This document shows, in pieces, positions 42,896-51,649 of a stretch of DNA of 64,000 nucleotides. The notes under the pieces are model-generated. The model saw only the letters and a list, made by a program, of their open reading frames with translations, did no database searches and was not told the origin of the DNA. The stretch covers positions 1 to 64,000 of the forward strand of contig NZ_JBHYHC010000030.1 of the NCBI RefSeq assembly GCF_042738955.1, written 5' to 3'. Position 1 is the stretch's first letter. Each line of letters starts with the position of its first letter. The translations under genes were made by a program, and so were the position numbers. This stretch comes from Umezawaea sp042738955 (GTDB lineage: Bacteria; Actinomycetota; Actinomycetes; Mycobacteriales; Pseudonocardiaceae).

Positions 42896-45800
42896 GTGAA
42901 CCAGTTCGGCGTGGCGGCGGTGGGTTCGACGCTCTTCCAGGCGGGTGGCGACATCGTCGTGCGGACGAGCGACCACTCGGTGTCGTCCTGGTCGCCGCCC
43001 GCCCGGCGCTCCGACCTGGCAGCGCTGGTCGACCAGCCGTCCGCGCTCCTGAACGCCGCGCACCAGGTGGTCGAGTTCACCGGCCGGGAGGCGGAACGGG
43101 CCGAGCTGACCGCGTGGCGCGACTCCCCGCACGGCCTCTCGGTGCTGTGGCTGCACGGGCCGGGCGGCCAGGGCAAGACCAGGTTGGCGTTCCGGTTCGC
43201 CGCCGACACCCTCACCGGCGGGTGGCACGTCCTGACCGCCGCGCCCACCGGCACGGACCACGCCCTGTCCGGCGCGGCGGGCGTCCTGCTGGTGGTGGAC
43301 TACGCCGACCGCTGGCGGCTGAGCGCGCTGGGGTCCGTGGTCGAGGAGATCGCGCTGAGCGCCTCCGGCCCCGTGCGCGTGCTGCTGGTGGCCAGGTCGA
43401 CGGGGCTGTGGAGCGGGGTGCGCGGCGACCTGCGCGCCCGCCCCGCCCTCGACGTCCACGCCACGGCCCTGGAACTCCCCCCGCTGGCCGAGGCCCCCGA
43501 CGACCGCGAACGCGCGTTCGACCACGCGAAGACCAGCTTCGCCCCGCTCTTCGGCGTGGACGACCCGTCCGCCATCCGGCCGCCCGGACCGCTCGACAGC
43601 GGATCGGTCCTGTCGCTGCACATGGCGGCGCTGGTGGCGGTCGACGCGCACGCCCGCGACGTCACCCCGTCGACGGACCTGTCCGGCTACCTCCTCGACC
43701 GCGAGGAAAGCCTGTGGCACAAGCTGCACGAGACGTCGTCGAGCTTCACCACGCCACGGTTGATGCGCCGGGCCACGTTCGTGGCGTGCCTGACCGGCGC
43801 GGTGCCGTACGACGTGGCGAGGACCGCCCTCGCCAAGTTCACCCCGGACCCGGACCAGGTGGTGGACGACCACGCGGTCTGCTACCCGACCGCGACCCCC
43901 GAGCAGAACCTCCAGCCGTTGCTGCCGGACCGCTTGGCCGAGGACTACCTGGCCCGCCTGCTCCCCGGAGGCGACGACGAGGCGCGCTGGGCCGTCCCGA
44001 CCCTGCGCAGGCTGCTGAAACGCCGCAAATCCGCCCCACGGCACACCGCTCACGCGCTGACGTACCTCGCGGCGGCGTCCGACCGCCACCCGCACGTCGC
44101 GAAGCACCTGGAAGACCTCCTGCGGAGGGATCCCCAACTGGCGATCGACGCGGGCAGCCCGACCATGGTGGCGCTCGTCCACCTGGACACCGAGGTCTTG
44201 ACGTCGATCGCGGTCCTGCTGCCGGACTCCCGCAACTCGGGTGTGGAGATCGGCGCCCACGCGATCGCCGACACCCTGGCGCGATCCCTCACGGACGTCG
44301 ACCCCCTGGCCCTAGCGCGCGCACGGGCCGACGTCGGCGACCGCGCGATGGTGGCGGGACTGGTGCCGCAGGCGATCCAGGCGTACTCGGAGGCGATCCC
44401 GGTGTTCCGGATGTCCGCCACCGAACCCGCCGACCGCGCCGCCCTGGTGTTCGCCCTGCTCGGTCTGACCACCATGCGCGTGCTGGAGGGAACCGCGGAC
44501 GACACCCACCTCATCGTGGAGGCGCAAGCGATCGTGGCCGATCTCGTCCGCCTGGATCGGAAGGAGTACGGCCCGCTCGCCGGCATGCCCTTGCTGATCA
44601 TGGCGAGCCTCGCGATGCTGTCCGGCGACCGCGGCCGAGCGGCCGCGCTCTACCGCGAGGTGGACGCCATCTCCGACGACCACGGCGATCCGGGGCACCT
44701 GATGATGCTCGCGGACGGCCTGCGCGGCCTGGGTTTCCAGCTGTACCTGGAGAACAGGCCGTCCGAGGCCCTGCCGCCGCTCGAACGGTCCGTTGCCCTG
44801 TACCGGGACCTCACCGACTACGTCGGCAGCGAACAGGCGGCGGCCATCGGAATGCTGTCGAGCTGCTACCTGGAACTCGGACGGACGGCCGAGGCGGACG
44901 CCCTCACCGACGAGGCGCTCGACCTCGCCCGGACGGCCGCGCGGATCAACCCGACCGGAAGCAGGGAACTTCTCGCGTTCACCCTGACCAACCGCGCTAT
45001 CGACCTGGCGAACACCGGTCGTTCCACCGAGGCGACGGCCTTGGCCGAGGAGTGCCTGGACTTCGTCCGAAACCAGGTGTCCGAGTCCCAGCCCACCATC
45101 CCTGTGCTCACGAACTCGCTCGCGTGCCTCGCCCGAGTCCTCAGCCAAGCGAGGCAGTGGGACCGGGTGTGGCCTCTCCTCGACGAGGCCTCGACCTCGT
45201 TGGGGCAGTTCCGGGGAGCGGTGCTGCGGGGGTTCGGCGAGGACGTCGTCGATCTCTTGGCCGGTCTGGCGAGGTGGCTCGACGAGGCCGAACGGATCCC
45301 CGAATCGGTGGTGGTGGCGCTCCGGAACGTGGAGGTGTCCAGGCACCTCCTCAAGAACGGCGCGGCGGACGAGTCCCGGTTGGCCGACGCGCTGGACGCG
45401 TGCGCCGGGGTCCTGGTCAAGGTCGACAACGTCGCCGACGCCCTGCCGCTCGCGACAGAATCCGTGGCCATTCGCGGCGACCTGCCCACGGGAAACCCCG
45501 GCGCGGACCGAGCGACGGCCTTGGCGCTGCGGCTCCTGGCGATCTGCCACATCCGGTTCGGGAACTCCGAATCGGCACTCCAGCCGCTGGAACAGGCGTT
45601 GGCGCTCCTCCGGCCGCTGGGTGACCTTCCCGGCCTCGCACTGGTCATCCGGGCGCTGTGGAACGCCTACCTGCTCTACGGCCGCGCCGACCAGGCAGCC
45701 GGTCGAGCCGAGGAGTGGCTGGCGCTCATCCCACCCGAGAACGACCTGGGGAACCACCTGATGCTGCTCACCTACCAGGCCCGCACGCTGGCGGAGCTGG

Positions 45801-46096
45801 GCGAGCACGACAAGGGGATCGCGCTCGCCGACAAGGCCTTGGCCCTCGCCGAGGCGAGCGGATCGGATCTGCCGGGGTTGGTCTCCACCGCTCTGCGCTC
45901 GGCGGCGTACGCGAGGGTCTCGGCGGGTCGGGATCTCGCCGCGGCGCTGGACCTGAGTTCGAGGAGCGTCGTCATGGCCGAGGACCTCGCGGCCGCGCGC
46001 CCCCGGTTCGAAGGCTACCTCGCGAGTGTTCGTGAGGAGCACGCCTCCGCTGTGGCCGTCGTGGCGGCGAAGGACCGTCCAGACCGGACTCGATGA
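42896..46096 (+). CDS. STAND/NLR-like NTPase with TPR-type repeats
   Basis: A 1066-residue protein. Residues 1-30 (NQFGVAAVGSTLFQAGGDIV) resemble short amyloid-signalling motifs (RHIM/BASS-like) found at N-termini of bacterial NLR-type proteins and their effectors. A P-loop NTPase follows (GPGGQGKTRL, residues 88-97; VLLVVDYADRW as Walker B; LLVARSTGLW as sensor 1). From about residue 500 to the end there are many degenerate TPR-type helical repeats (for example AIQAYSEAIPVF, EALPPLERSVALYRD). No enzymatic effector domain is fused, so an effector elsewhere is implied. GGAGAGG precedes the GTG. Confidence 0.82.
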   Translation: MNQFGVAAVGSTLFQAGGDIVVRTSDHSVSSWSPPARRSDLAALVDQPSALLNAAHQVVEFTGREAERAELTAWRDSPHGLSVLWLHGPGGQGKTRLAFRFAADTLTGGWHVLTAAPTGTDHALSGAAGVLLVVDYADRWRLSALGSVVEEIALSASGPVRVLLVARSTGLWSGVRGDLRARPALDVHATALELPPLAEAPDDRERAFDHAKTSFAPLFGVDDPSAIRPPGPLDSGSVLSLHMAALVAVDAHARDVTPSTDLSGYLLDREESLWHKLHETSSSFTTPRLMRRATFVACLTGAVPYDVARTALAKFTPDPDQVVDDHAVCYPTATPEQNLQPLLPDRLAEDYLARLLPGGDDEARWAVPTLRRLLKRRKSAPRHTAHALTYLAAASDRHPHVAKHLEDLLRRDPQLAIDAGSPTMVALVHLDTEVLTSIAVLLPDSRNSGVEIGAHAIADTLARSLTDVDPLALARARADVGDRAMVAGLVPQAIQAYSEAIPVFRMSATEPADRAALVFALLGLTTMRVLEGTADDTHLIVEAQAIVADLVRLDRKEYGPLAGMPLLIMASLAMLSGDRGRAAALYREVDAISDDHGDPGHLMMLADGLRGLGFQLYLENRPSEALPPLERSVALYRDLTDYVGSEQAAAIGMLSSCYLELGRTAEADALTDEALDLARTAARINPTGSRELLAFTLTNRAIDLANTGRSTEATALAEECLDFVRNQVSESQPTIPVLTNSLACLARVLSQARQWDRVWPLLDEASTSLGQFRGAVLRGFGEDVVDLLAGLARWLDEAERIPESVVVALRNVEVSRHLLKNGAADESRLADALDACAGVLVKVDNVADALPLATESVAIRGDLPTGNPGADRATALALRLLAICHIRFGNSESALQPLEQALALLRPLGDLPGLALVIRALWNAYLLYGRADQAAGRAEEWLALIPPENDLGNHLMLLTYQARTLAELGEHDKGIALADKALALAEASGSDLPGLVSTALRSAAYARVSAGRDLAAALDLSSRSVVMAEDLAAARPRFEGYLASVREEHASAVAVVAAKDRPDRTR

Positions 46097-46104
46097 CCGG
46101 TTCG

Positions 46105-46139
46105 ACCGGTTTTCCTTGTCGCAGCAGTGGAAAACCGGT
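46105..46139 (+). terminator. Hairpin after STAND gene
   Basis: ACCGGTTTTCC (46105-46115) and GGAAAACCGGT (46129-46139) are perfect 11-base inverted arms 8 bases after the STAND stop. It is a likely transcription terminator separating it from the next operon. Confidence 0.65.
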
Positions 46140-46157
46140 TTCTGGTGGACCCCCTAG

Positions 46158-46189
46158 CCACAATATCTACCACGTGGTAGATATTGTGG
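46158..46189. promoter_or_regulatory. 32-bp perfect palindrome upstream of isomerase gene
   Basis: The half-site CCACAATATCTACCAC (46158-46173) is followed immediately by its exact reverse complement (46174-46189), with no spacer. The centre is CCACGTGG. The low GC content of the arms stands out against the 72% GC surroundings. It lies 45 bases before the isomerase start and could be an operator for a dimer or tetramer, or a cruciform or hairpin in the leader RNA. Confidence 0.7.
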
Positions 46190-46200
46190 GAGCGCTTCCA
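46187..46200. promoter_or_regulatory. LacI-type operator
   Basis: TGGGAGCGCTTCCA has the central AGCGCT and near-complete symmetry typical of LacI-family sites in actinobacteria. It directly abuts the 32-bp palindrome, so two regulators may compete at this promoter. No LacI gene is adjacent. Confidence 0.55.
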
Positions 46201-46234
46201 CAACTGTCTCCACCGGCGAAGTCAGGAGTTGGAA

Positions 46235-46969
46235 ATGACGGATCCGTCCGTGCAGCTTTACTCGGTCCGCGACGCGTTCGCGGCCGATCCGATCGACACC
46301 CTGCGGCGGGTCGCCGCCATCGGGTTCACCCAGGTCGAGCCGTACGGCGTGCTGGAGAACGCCGAGGTCCTGCGGACCGCTTTGGCGGAGAACGGGCTCA
46401 GTGCGCCCACGGCCCACGCGCGGCTCGTGGGGGTGGAGCAGCGGCCGGTGTTCGAGGTGGCCGCGGAGGTCGGGATCGGGGTCGTGATCGATCCCTACAT
46501 CGGCGCCGAGAAGTGGCAGGCGGCCGACGACATCGCGGCCACGGCCAAGGCGTTGAACGATGCCGCGGCCGTGGCGGCGGAGCACGGCGTGCGGGTCGGC
46601 TACCACAACCACTGGTGGGAGCTGGAGTCGCGGATCGACGGGCGCAGCGCGTTCGAGGTGCTGGCGGACCAACTGGACCCGCGGGTGGTGCTGGAGGTCG
46701 ACACGTACTGGGCCACGGCCGGCGGTGAGGACGCCGCGGCGCTGCTGAAGCGACTCGGGGACCGGGTGGTCGCGATCCACGTCAAGGACGGCGGGCTGGC
46801 CACCGACGGGACCGGGCAGGTTCCCGCTGGTCAGGGGCAGGTTCCGGTGGCTGACGTGCTGGCGGCGGCGCCGAACGCGCTGCGCGTGGTGGAGTTCGAC
46901 TACTTCGACGGGGACGTGTTCGCCGGGATCGCGACGAGCCTCGCCTACCTCGCGGGGGCCGAACGGTGA
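46235..46969 (+). CDS. Sugar phosphate isomerase/epimerase (xylose isomerase-like TIM barrel)
   Basis: A 244-residue AP-endonuclease-2/xylose-isomerase-like protein. Metal-binding residues are seen in VEPYGVLEN, GYHNHWWELE, VLEVDTYWA and AIHVKDGG, as in IolE/IolI-type enzymes. AGGAG lies upstream of the ATG at 46235. It is followed, with a GTGA overlap, by a Gfo/Idh/MocA oxidoreductase, a pairing common in cyclitol or unusual sugar oxidation. The substrate is not deducible. Control is probably by the palindrome and LacI-type site upstream. Confidence 0.87.
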   Translation: MTDPSVQLYSVRDAFAADPIDTLRRVAAIGFTQVEPYGVLENAEVLRTALAENGLSAPTAHARLVGVEQRPVFEVAAEVGIGVVIDPYIGAEKWQAADDIAATAKALNDAAAVAAEHGVRVGYHNHWWELESRIDGRSAFEVLADQLDPRVVLEVDTYWATAGGEDAAALLKRLGDRVVAIHVKDGGLATDGTGQVPAGQGQVPVADVLAAAPNALRVVEFDYFDGDVFAGIATSLAYLAGAER

Positions 46970-48066
46970 GCGGGCCCGTCGGTGTGGGGGTCATCGGCGC
47001 CGGGGTCATCAGCGACGCCTACCTGACCAACCTGACGTCGTTCCCGGACGTGCGGGTGCTGGCCGTGGCCGACCTGGACGTGGAGCGGGCGGCGGCGCAG
47101 GCGGTGCGGCACGGCGTCGCGCGGTCGGGCGGGGTCGACGCGGTGCTCGACGACCCGGAGATCGAGATCGTGGTCAACCTGACGATCCCGGCGGCGCACG
47201 TCGAGGTCGGGCTGGCCGCGCTGGACGCGGGCAAGCACGTGTGGACCGAGAAACCGCTGGCGCTGGACCGGGAAGCGGCCCGCAAGCTGCTGGACCGGGC
47301 CCAGGAGAAGGGGTTGCGGGTGGCGAGCGCGCCGGACACCGTGCTCGGCGCGGGGCTCCAGACGGCGCGGCGGGCGATCGAGGCGGGCCGGATCGGCGAG
47401 CCGCGCACGGCGTTGGCGATCTTCCAGACGCCGGGGCCGGAACGGTGGCACCCGGCGCCGGAGTTCCTGTTCCAGCAGGGCGGCGGGCCGCTGCTGGACA
47501 TGGGCCCGTACTACCTGACCGTGCTGGTGCAGGTGTTCGGGGCGATCCGCCGGGTCACGGCCACCGCGAACCGGGCGCGCGACACCAGGGTCATCGGCTC
47601 CGGTCCACGCGCGGGCACGGAGTTCCCGGTCACCGTGCCGACGTCGGTCACGGCGCTGGTCGAGTTCGACCGCGGCGGGTCGGCCCAGCTGGTGCTGAGC
47701 TTCGACTCGGCCTTGCAGCGCACCGGTTTCGTGGAGGTCACCGGCACGCGCGGCACGGCCGTGCTGCCGGACCCGAACCGGTTCGACGGGTCGACCACGC
47801 TGCACCTGCCGAACCGGTCGGAGCCGGAAACCCTGACCGCGCAAGGACATGACGCCGAACGCGGCACCGGCGTGCTGGAGCTGGCCCGCGCGATCCGCTC
47901 CGGCGCCGCGGAACGGGCGTCCGGCGCGCTGGCGCACCACGTGCTCGACGCCATGCTGGCGATCGACGAGTCGGCCGCCAAGGGCCGGACCGTCGACGTC
48001 GCCAGCACGGTGGAGGCGCCGCCCGCGCTCCCGGAGAACTGGGACCCGCGGGCGACCACCCTCTGA
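46966..48066 (+). CDS. Gfo/Idh/MocA family oxidoreductase
   Basis: A 366-residue NAD(P)-dependent sugar or inositol dehydrogenase-like enzyme. The Rossmann motif GVIGAGVISDAYL is at the N-terminus, the conserved EKPLALD (with catalytic Lys) is at about residue 95, and GGGPLLDMGPYYLTVL is in the C-terminal domain where the active-site Asp and His/Tyr usually lie. The GTG start overlaps the isomerase stop, so both enzymes act in one pathway. It converges on the ABC exporter operon. Confidence 0.9.
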   Translation: MSGPVGVGVIGAGVISDAYLTNLTSFPDVRVLAVADLDVERAAAQAVRHGVARSGGVDAVLDDPEIEIVVNLTIPAAHVEVGLAALDAGKHVWTEKPLALDREAARKLLDRAQEKGLRVASAPDTVLGAGLQTARRAIEAGRIGEPRTALAIFQTPGPERWHPAPEFLFQQGGGPLLDMGPYYLTVLVQVFGAIRRVTATANRARDTRVIGSGPRAGTEFPVTVPTSVTALVEFDRGGSAQLVLSFDSALQRTGFVEVTGTRGTAVLPDPNRFDGSTTLHLPNRSEPETLTAQGHDAERGTGVLELARAIRSGAAERASGALAHHVLDAMLAIDESAAKGRTVDVASTVEAPPALPENWDPRATTL

Positions 48067-48067
48067 C

Positions 48068-49852
48068 TCACCGCCTCGACCACGCCCGCCACAGCTCGGC
48101 GTACCGGCCACCCAGCGCGACGAGCTCGTCGTGCGTGCCGAGCTCCACGACGAGACCGTCCGCCACGACCGCGATCCGGTCGCACGCCCGCGCCTGGGTG
48201 AGCCGGTGCGCGACCACGATCGCGGTCCGACCGGACACCACCGCCGCCGCGGCCTCCTCGAGGTCGCGCGCGCCGGAGCTGCCCGCCTCGGCGGTGGCCT
48301 CGTCCAGCACGACCACGGGCGGGTCGCGCAGCAGCAGCCTGGCCAGCGCGAGCTGCTGAACGCGGGCCGCCGTCAGGGTGTGCGGTCCGACGACGGTGTC
48401 CAGGCCGTCGGGCAGCGCGGCGACCCACGCGCCCGCCCCGACGGCGGCCACCGCGGCGCGGACTTGCTCGTCGGTGCTGCCGGGCGCGGCGAACACCACG
48501 TCCTCGCGCAGCGTCCCGGCGAACACGTGCGTCTCCTGCGACACCATGCCGATCCAGTCGCGGACCTGGCTCGGGTCGAGGTCGCCGACGTCGACGCTCC
48601 CCCGCTCGTCCCGCAGCTCCGTCCGGCCGGCCGACGGCGGGAACACCCCGGCGAGCACGCCCGCGAGCGTCGTCTTGCCCGCGCCGCTGGCCCCGACCAC
48701 GGCGAGCGAGGTCCCGGCGGGCACCTCGACGTCGATGCCGCGCACGACCTCGTGCCCCTCCTCGTAGGAGTGCCGGATCCCCTTCGCCACCACCGCGACC
48801 GCGCCGACGTGCGGCCGGTCGGGCCTGCTCGGGGGCGGCGGGACGAGTGTCACGCCGACGATCCGCGCCAGCGCCGCACCCGCCCGCTGCACGTCGTCGA
48901 ACGACAGCAGCACGGTCCCGAGCGGCTCGAACAGCCGGTGGAACAGCAGGGCCGCCGCGGTCACCTCGCCGACCGTCACCGCTCCGCCGTCGACCAGCCA
49001 GTACCCGGTCAGCAGGATCGCCGACAGGCCCAGCGCCTCGGCGGCGTTCATCGACTTCATGAAGAAGATGAACAGCCGCAACGCCCGCACGGCCGCGGTC
49101 AGCGTCCGCTCGGAGGCGTCCGCCACCCGCCGCGACTGCGTCCCGGCCATGTCGTAGGCGTGCACGGTGGTCAGGCCGTGCAACGATTCCAGCATCACCT
49201 GGCCGCGTTCGGCGGCCGCCCGGCGCTCGGCGGCGTAGAGCGGACCGGCCTTGGGCAGGTAGGCGCGCAGGCTCAGCCAGTACACCGGGAACACGACGGT
49301 GAACGCGAGCGCCAACCGCCAGTCCACCGACGCGAAGCCCGCCGCCGACACCACGATCGTCGTCCCGGCGCTGAACACCGTGGCGGCCAGCGGGACCGCC
49401 GCGACGAAGTTCTCCACGTCCTCCGTGACGCGGGACGCGATGTCGCCGCTGCCGACCCGCTCCAGGACGCGGGACTCGATGCCCAACGCCCGGACCAGCA
49501 CCTCCTCGCGCAGGTCGGCCGCGACCCGCGCGCCCAGCCGTTCCGTGGCGCGCTGCGCCAGCGCGGTGAACACGGCTCCGAACACCACGCCCGCGGCGGT
49601 GAGCGCGAGCAGCGGCACGAGGTCGGCCCGCGCCCCCGCGCGCACGGCGTCGACAAGCTCGCCGAGGAACAGCGGCACGGCCACGACGCCGAGGCCCGCG
49701 ACCACGGTCAGCGCCAGCGTCGCCACGCACTCGGCGGGATGGCTCTTCAGCGCCCGCCACAGCCCCGCGAGGCTCTGGCGGCTGGTCGCGATCGGCAGCA
49801 CGGCCGGTTCCCGATCGGTCCGAAGTGGACGGTCGGTCAGGGTGGCGCTCAC
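48068..49852 (-). CDS. ABC exporter half-transporter with degenerate signature motif
   Basis: A 594-residue fused membrane domain and ATPase. Six membrane helices occupy about residues 40-330. The nucleotide-binding domain has an intact Walker A (VGASGAGKTTLAG), Q-loop VSQETHV, Walker B VVVLDEATAE with the catalytic Glu, and H-loop VVAHRL. The signature normally reading LSGGQ is LTAARVQQ. The partner encoded upstream has the reverse pattern, so the two should form a heterodimer with one working ATP site. The start overlaps the partner's stop (GTGA). It probably exports a drug or lipid. Confidence 0.9.
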   Translation of the reverse strand: MSATLTDRPLRTDREPAVLPIATSRQSLAGLWRALKSHPAECVATLALTVVAGLGVVAVPLFLGELVDAVRAGARADLVPLLALTAAGVVFGAVFTALAQRATERLGARVAADLREEVLVRALGIESRVLERVGSGDIASRVTEDVENFVAAVPLAATVFSAGTTIVVSAAGFASVDWRLALAFTVVFPVYWLSLRAYLPKAGPLYAAERRAAAERGQVMLESLHGLTTVHAYDMAGTQSRRVADASERTLTAAVRALRLFIFFMKSMNAAEALGLSAILLTGYWLVDGGAVTVGEVTAAALLFHRLFEPLGTVLLSFDDVQRAGAALARIVGVTLVPPPPSRPDRPHVGAVAVVAKGIRHSYEEGHEVVRGIDVEVPAGTSLAVVGASGAGKTTLAGVLAGVFPPSAGRTELRDERGSVDVGDLDPSQVRDWIGMVSQETHVFAGTLREDVVFAAPGSTDEQVRAAVAAVGAGAWVAALPDGLDTVVGPHTLTAARVQQLALARLLLRDPPVVVLDEATAEAGSSGARDLEEAAAAVVSGRTAIVVAHRLTQARACDRIAVVADGLVVELGTHDELVALGGRYAELWRAWSRR

Positions 49853-51510
49853 CGCAGCACCGCCTCGGCGTAGGCCCGCACGGTGGCGAGTTCGGCGTGG
49901 GTGGACACGACCGGCGGTCCTCCGTCGAGGAAGACGACCCGGTCGCAGCGGGACAGCAGCGGCGGCGAGGTGGTGATCACGACCGTGCCCGCCGAGCCGT
50001 CGCGGCGCAGGGCGTGCAGGCCCGCGGCGACCGCGTCCTCGGTCACGGCGTCGACCGCCGTGAGCGGGTCGCGCAGCACGAGCACCGGCGGTTCCGCGGC
50101 CAGCGCGCGGGCGAGCGCGACGCGCTGCCGCTGTCCGCCGGACAGGTTCGCGCCGCCTTCCAGCAGCACGGACCGCTGCCGTGCCAGGGATTCCACGACC
50201 TCGGCGGCCCCGGCGGCGGTCACCGCGCGGTCCACCGCGTCCGAGCCCGCGGCCCGACCGGTGTCCAGCGCCGCGTCGAGCGTGCCGCCGAGCAAATAGG
50301 CGGCGTGCGGCTCGACCAGCACGTGCCGCCGCGCGTCCACATCCGCCGCGTCGACGTCGCCGAACGACAACGTTCCCGACGACGGGCGCACCCGCCGGGC
50401 GAGCAGGTCCGCCACGGCGTCGGCGGCGGCCGGGTCGGTGGTGGCGATGCCGAGCACCTCGCCCGGCGCGAGGGTGAAGTCGAGGCCGGTGATCGGCCCG
50501 ACCGCCACGTCCCGCACGCGCAACGGTCCGAGCGTCTCCGCCGCCACCTCGGTAAAGATGCGCGGGGACGCGGTGAGCAGGGCTGCGACGCGGGCGGCAC
50601 CGGCGCGGGAGCCGGCGATCTGCTCCACGCTGGCCGAGATCCGCCGCACCGGCTCGGCGACGAACGACGCCATCACGACCACGGTCACGAACTCGCCGAC
50701 CGAGACGCGGCCGGACAGCGCCATCGCGCCCGCGGCGGCCGCCGTGCCGACCAGCACCGCGCCGGTCGCCAGCAGGCCGGTGACCGCCACGACGGCCGAC
50801 GCCGACGCCGTGTCCAGGACGGTGTCGAGCGACCGCCTGCTCGTGAGGCGGTAGCGCCGGACCGCCTCGGGCACGCCGCCGAAGCTGCGCAGCGGGCGCA
50901 GGGCGTGGACGAGTTCGGCGGCCAGCGCGGCGGCGAGGCCACCGGCCTGCTGGCGGGCGCGGACCTTCCGCTCGACCCACGGGCCCAGCCGGTCGATGCC
51001 CAGCACCAGCAAGGGCAGTACCACGACGATGCCCAGGCCCAGCCACAGGTCCACGCGCAGCAGCACGACGACCGCGACCGCCAGCCCGACGACGCCGGAG
51101 GCGAGGTAGGCGAGGACGCGGACGATGTCGGCGGTGGCCTTGGTGTCGGACGTGAGGATGCTCATCAGCTCGCCGGGCCGCCGGTCGCGGCCCACGAGCG
51201 GGTCGGCCAGCACCTGGCCCATGGCGCGGACCCGCAGGTCGTGGGCCTCGCGCAGGCTGGTGGCGCTCAGCACCCACGAGGCGACGCCGCCGCCGGTCGC
51301 GAGGACCGTGAACAGGGCGAGCACGGCGCCGACGGCGACGAGGATCGCGATCGGCGGAGCGCCGTCGATCGCGTGGTCGACGGCGAGGCCGATGGCCAGC
51401 GGCACCAGCGCCTCGCAGGTCTGGTGGACGATCGAGGCCGAGCAACCGGCCAGGGCCGGGCGGGCGCGCCGCCGCAGCACGTCGAGGATCAGCTCGTTCT
51501 CCGAGCGCAT
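49849..51510 (-). CDS. ABC exporter half-transporter lacking Walker A
   Basis: A 553-residue fused half-transporter with six membrane helices (about 25-310) and an unusual ATPase domain. The Walker A position reads GIATTDPAAADAVADLL with no GK[ST], and the Walker B end reads VLVLRDPLTAVDA with the catalytic Glu replaced. The signature LSGGQRQRVALARAL is intact. It can therefore supply a signature to its partner's nucleotide but should not bind ATP in the normal way. I chose the ATG at 51510, since an in-frame ATG at 51576 lies next to the operator. Confidence 0.88.
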   Translation of the reverse strand: MRSENELILDVLRRRARPALAGCSASIVHQTCEALVPLAIGLAVDHAIDGAPPIAILVAVGAVLALFTVLATGGGVASWVLSATSLREAHDLRVRAMGQVLADPLVGRDRRPGELMSILTSDTKATADIVRVLAYLASGVVGLAVAVVVLLRVDLWLGLGIVVVLPLLVLGIDRLGPWVERKVRARQQAGGLAAALAAELVHALRPLRSFGGVPEAVRRYRLTSRRSLDTVLDTASASAVVAVTGLLATGAVLVGTAAAAGAMALSGRVSVGEFVTVVVMASFVAEPVRRISASVEQIAGSRAGAARVAALLTASPRIFTEVAAETLGPLRVRDVAVGPITGLDFTLAPGEVLGIATTDPAAADAVADLLARRVRPSSGTLSFGDVDAADVDARRHVLVEPHAAYLLGGTLDAALDTGRAAGSDAVDRAVTAAGAAEVVESLARQRSVLLEGGANLSGGQRQRVALARALAAEPPVLVLRDPLTAVDAVTEDAVAAGLHALRRDGSAGTVVITTSPPLLSRCDRVVFLDGGPPVVSTHAELATVRAYAEAVLR

Positions 51511-51577
51511 GGGAAGGCCTTCCGGGGAGCGCGTGCCGCGAGGTGGAGGGCGCTCGACTCGAGACACCAGCGGCACT

Positions 51578-51604
51578 AGTTACGAGTCAGCGTGACTCGT
51601 AACT
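51578..51604. promoter_or_regulatory. 27-bp TetR-type palindrome
   Basis: AGTTACGAGTCA (51578-51589) and its exact complement TGACTCGTAACT (51593-51604) flank GCG. It lies between the ABC exporter operon and the divergent TetR gene, 46 bases before the latter's start, and is very likely the operator for both. Confidence 0.75.
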
Positions 51605-51649
51605 GACGCTAACACATGCGGGACACCGTGTCTCGGTACAGTTCCGGCC

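Noticed and set aside
10008..46096. Caspase-like protein as effector of the STAND/GTPase island
   Set aside because: They are over 26 kb apart with unrelated operons between, and the caspase gene lacks the amyloid-like N-terminal motif of the STAND protein.
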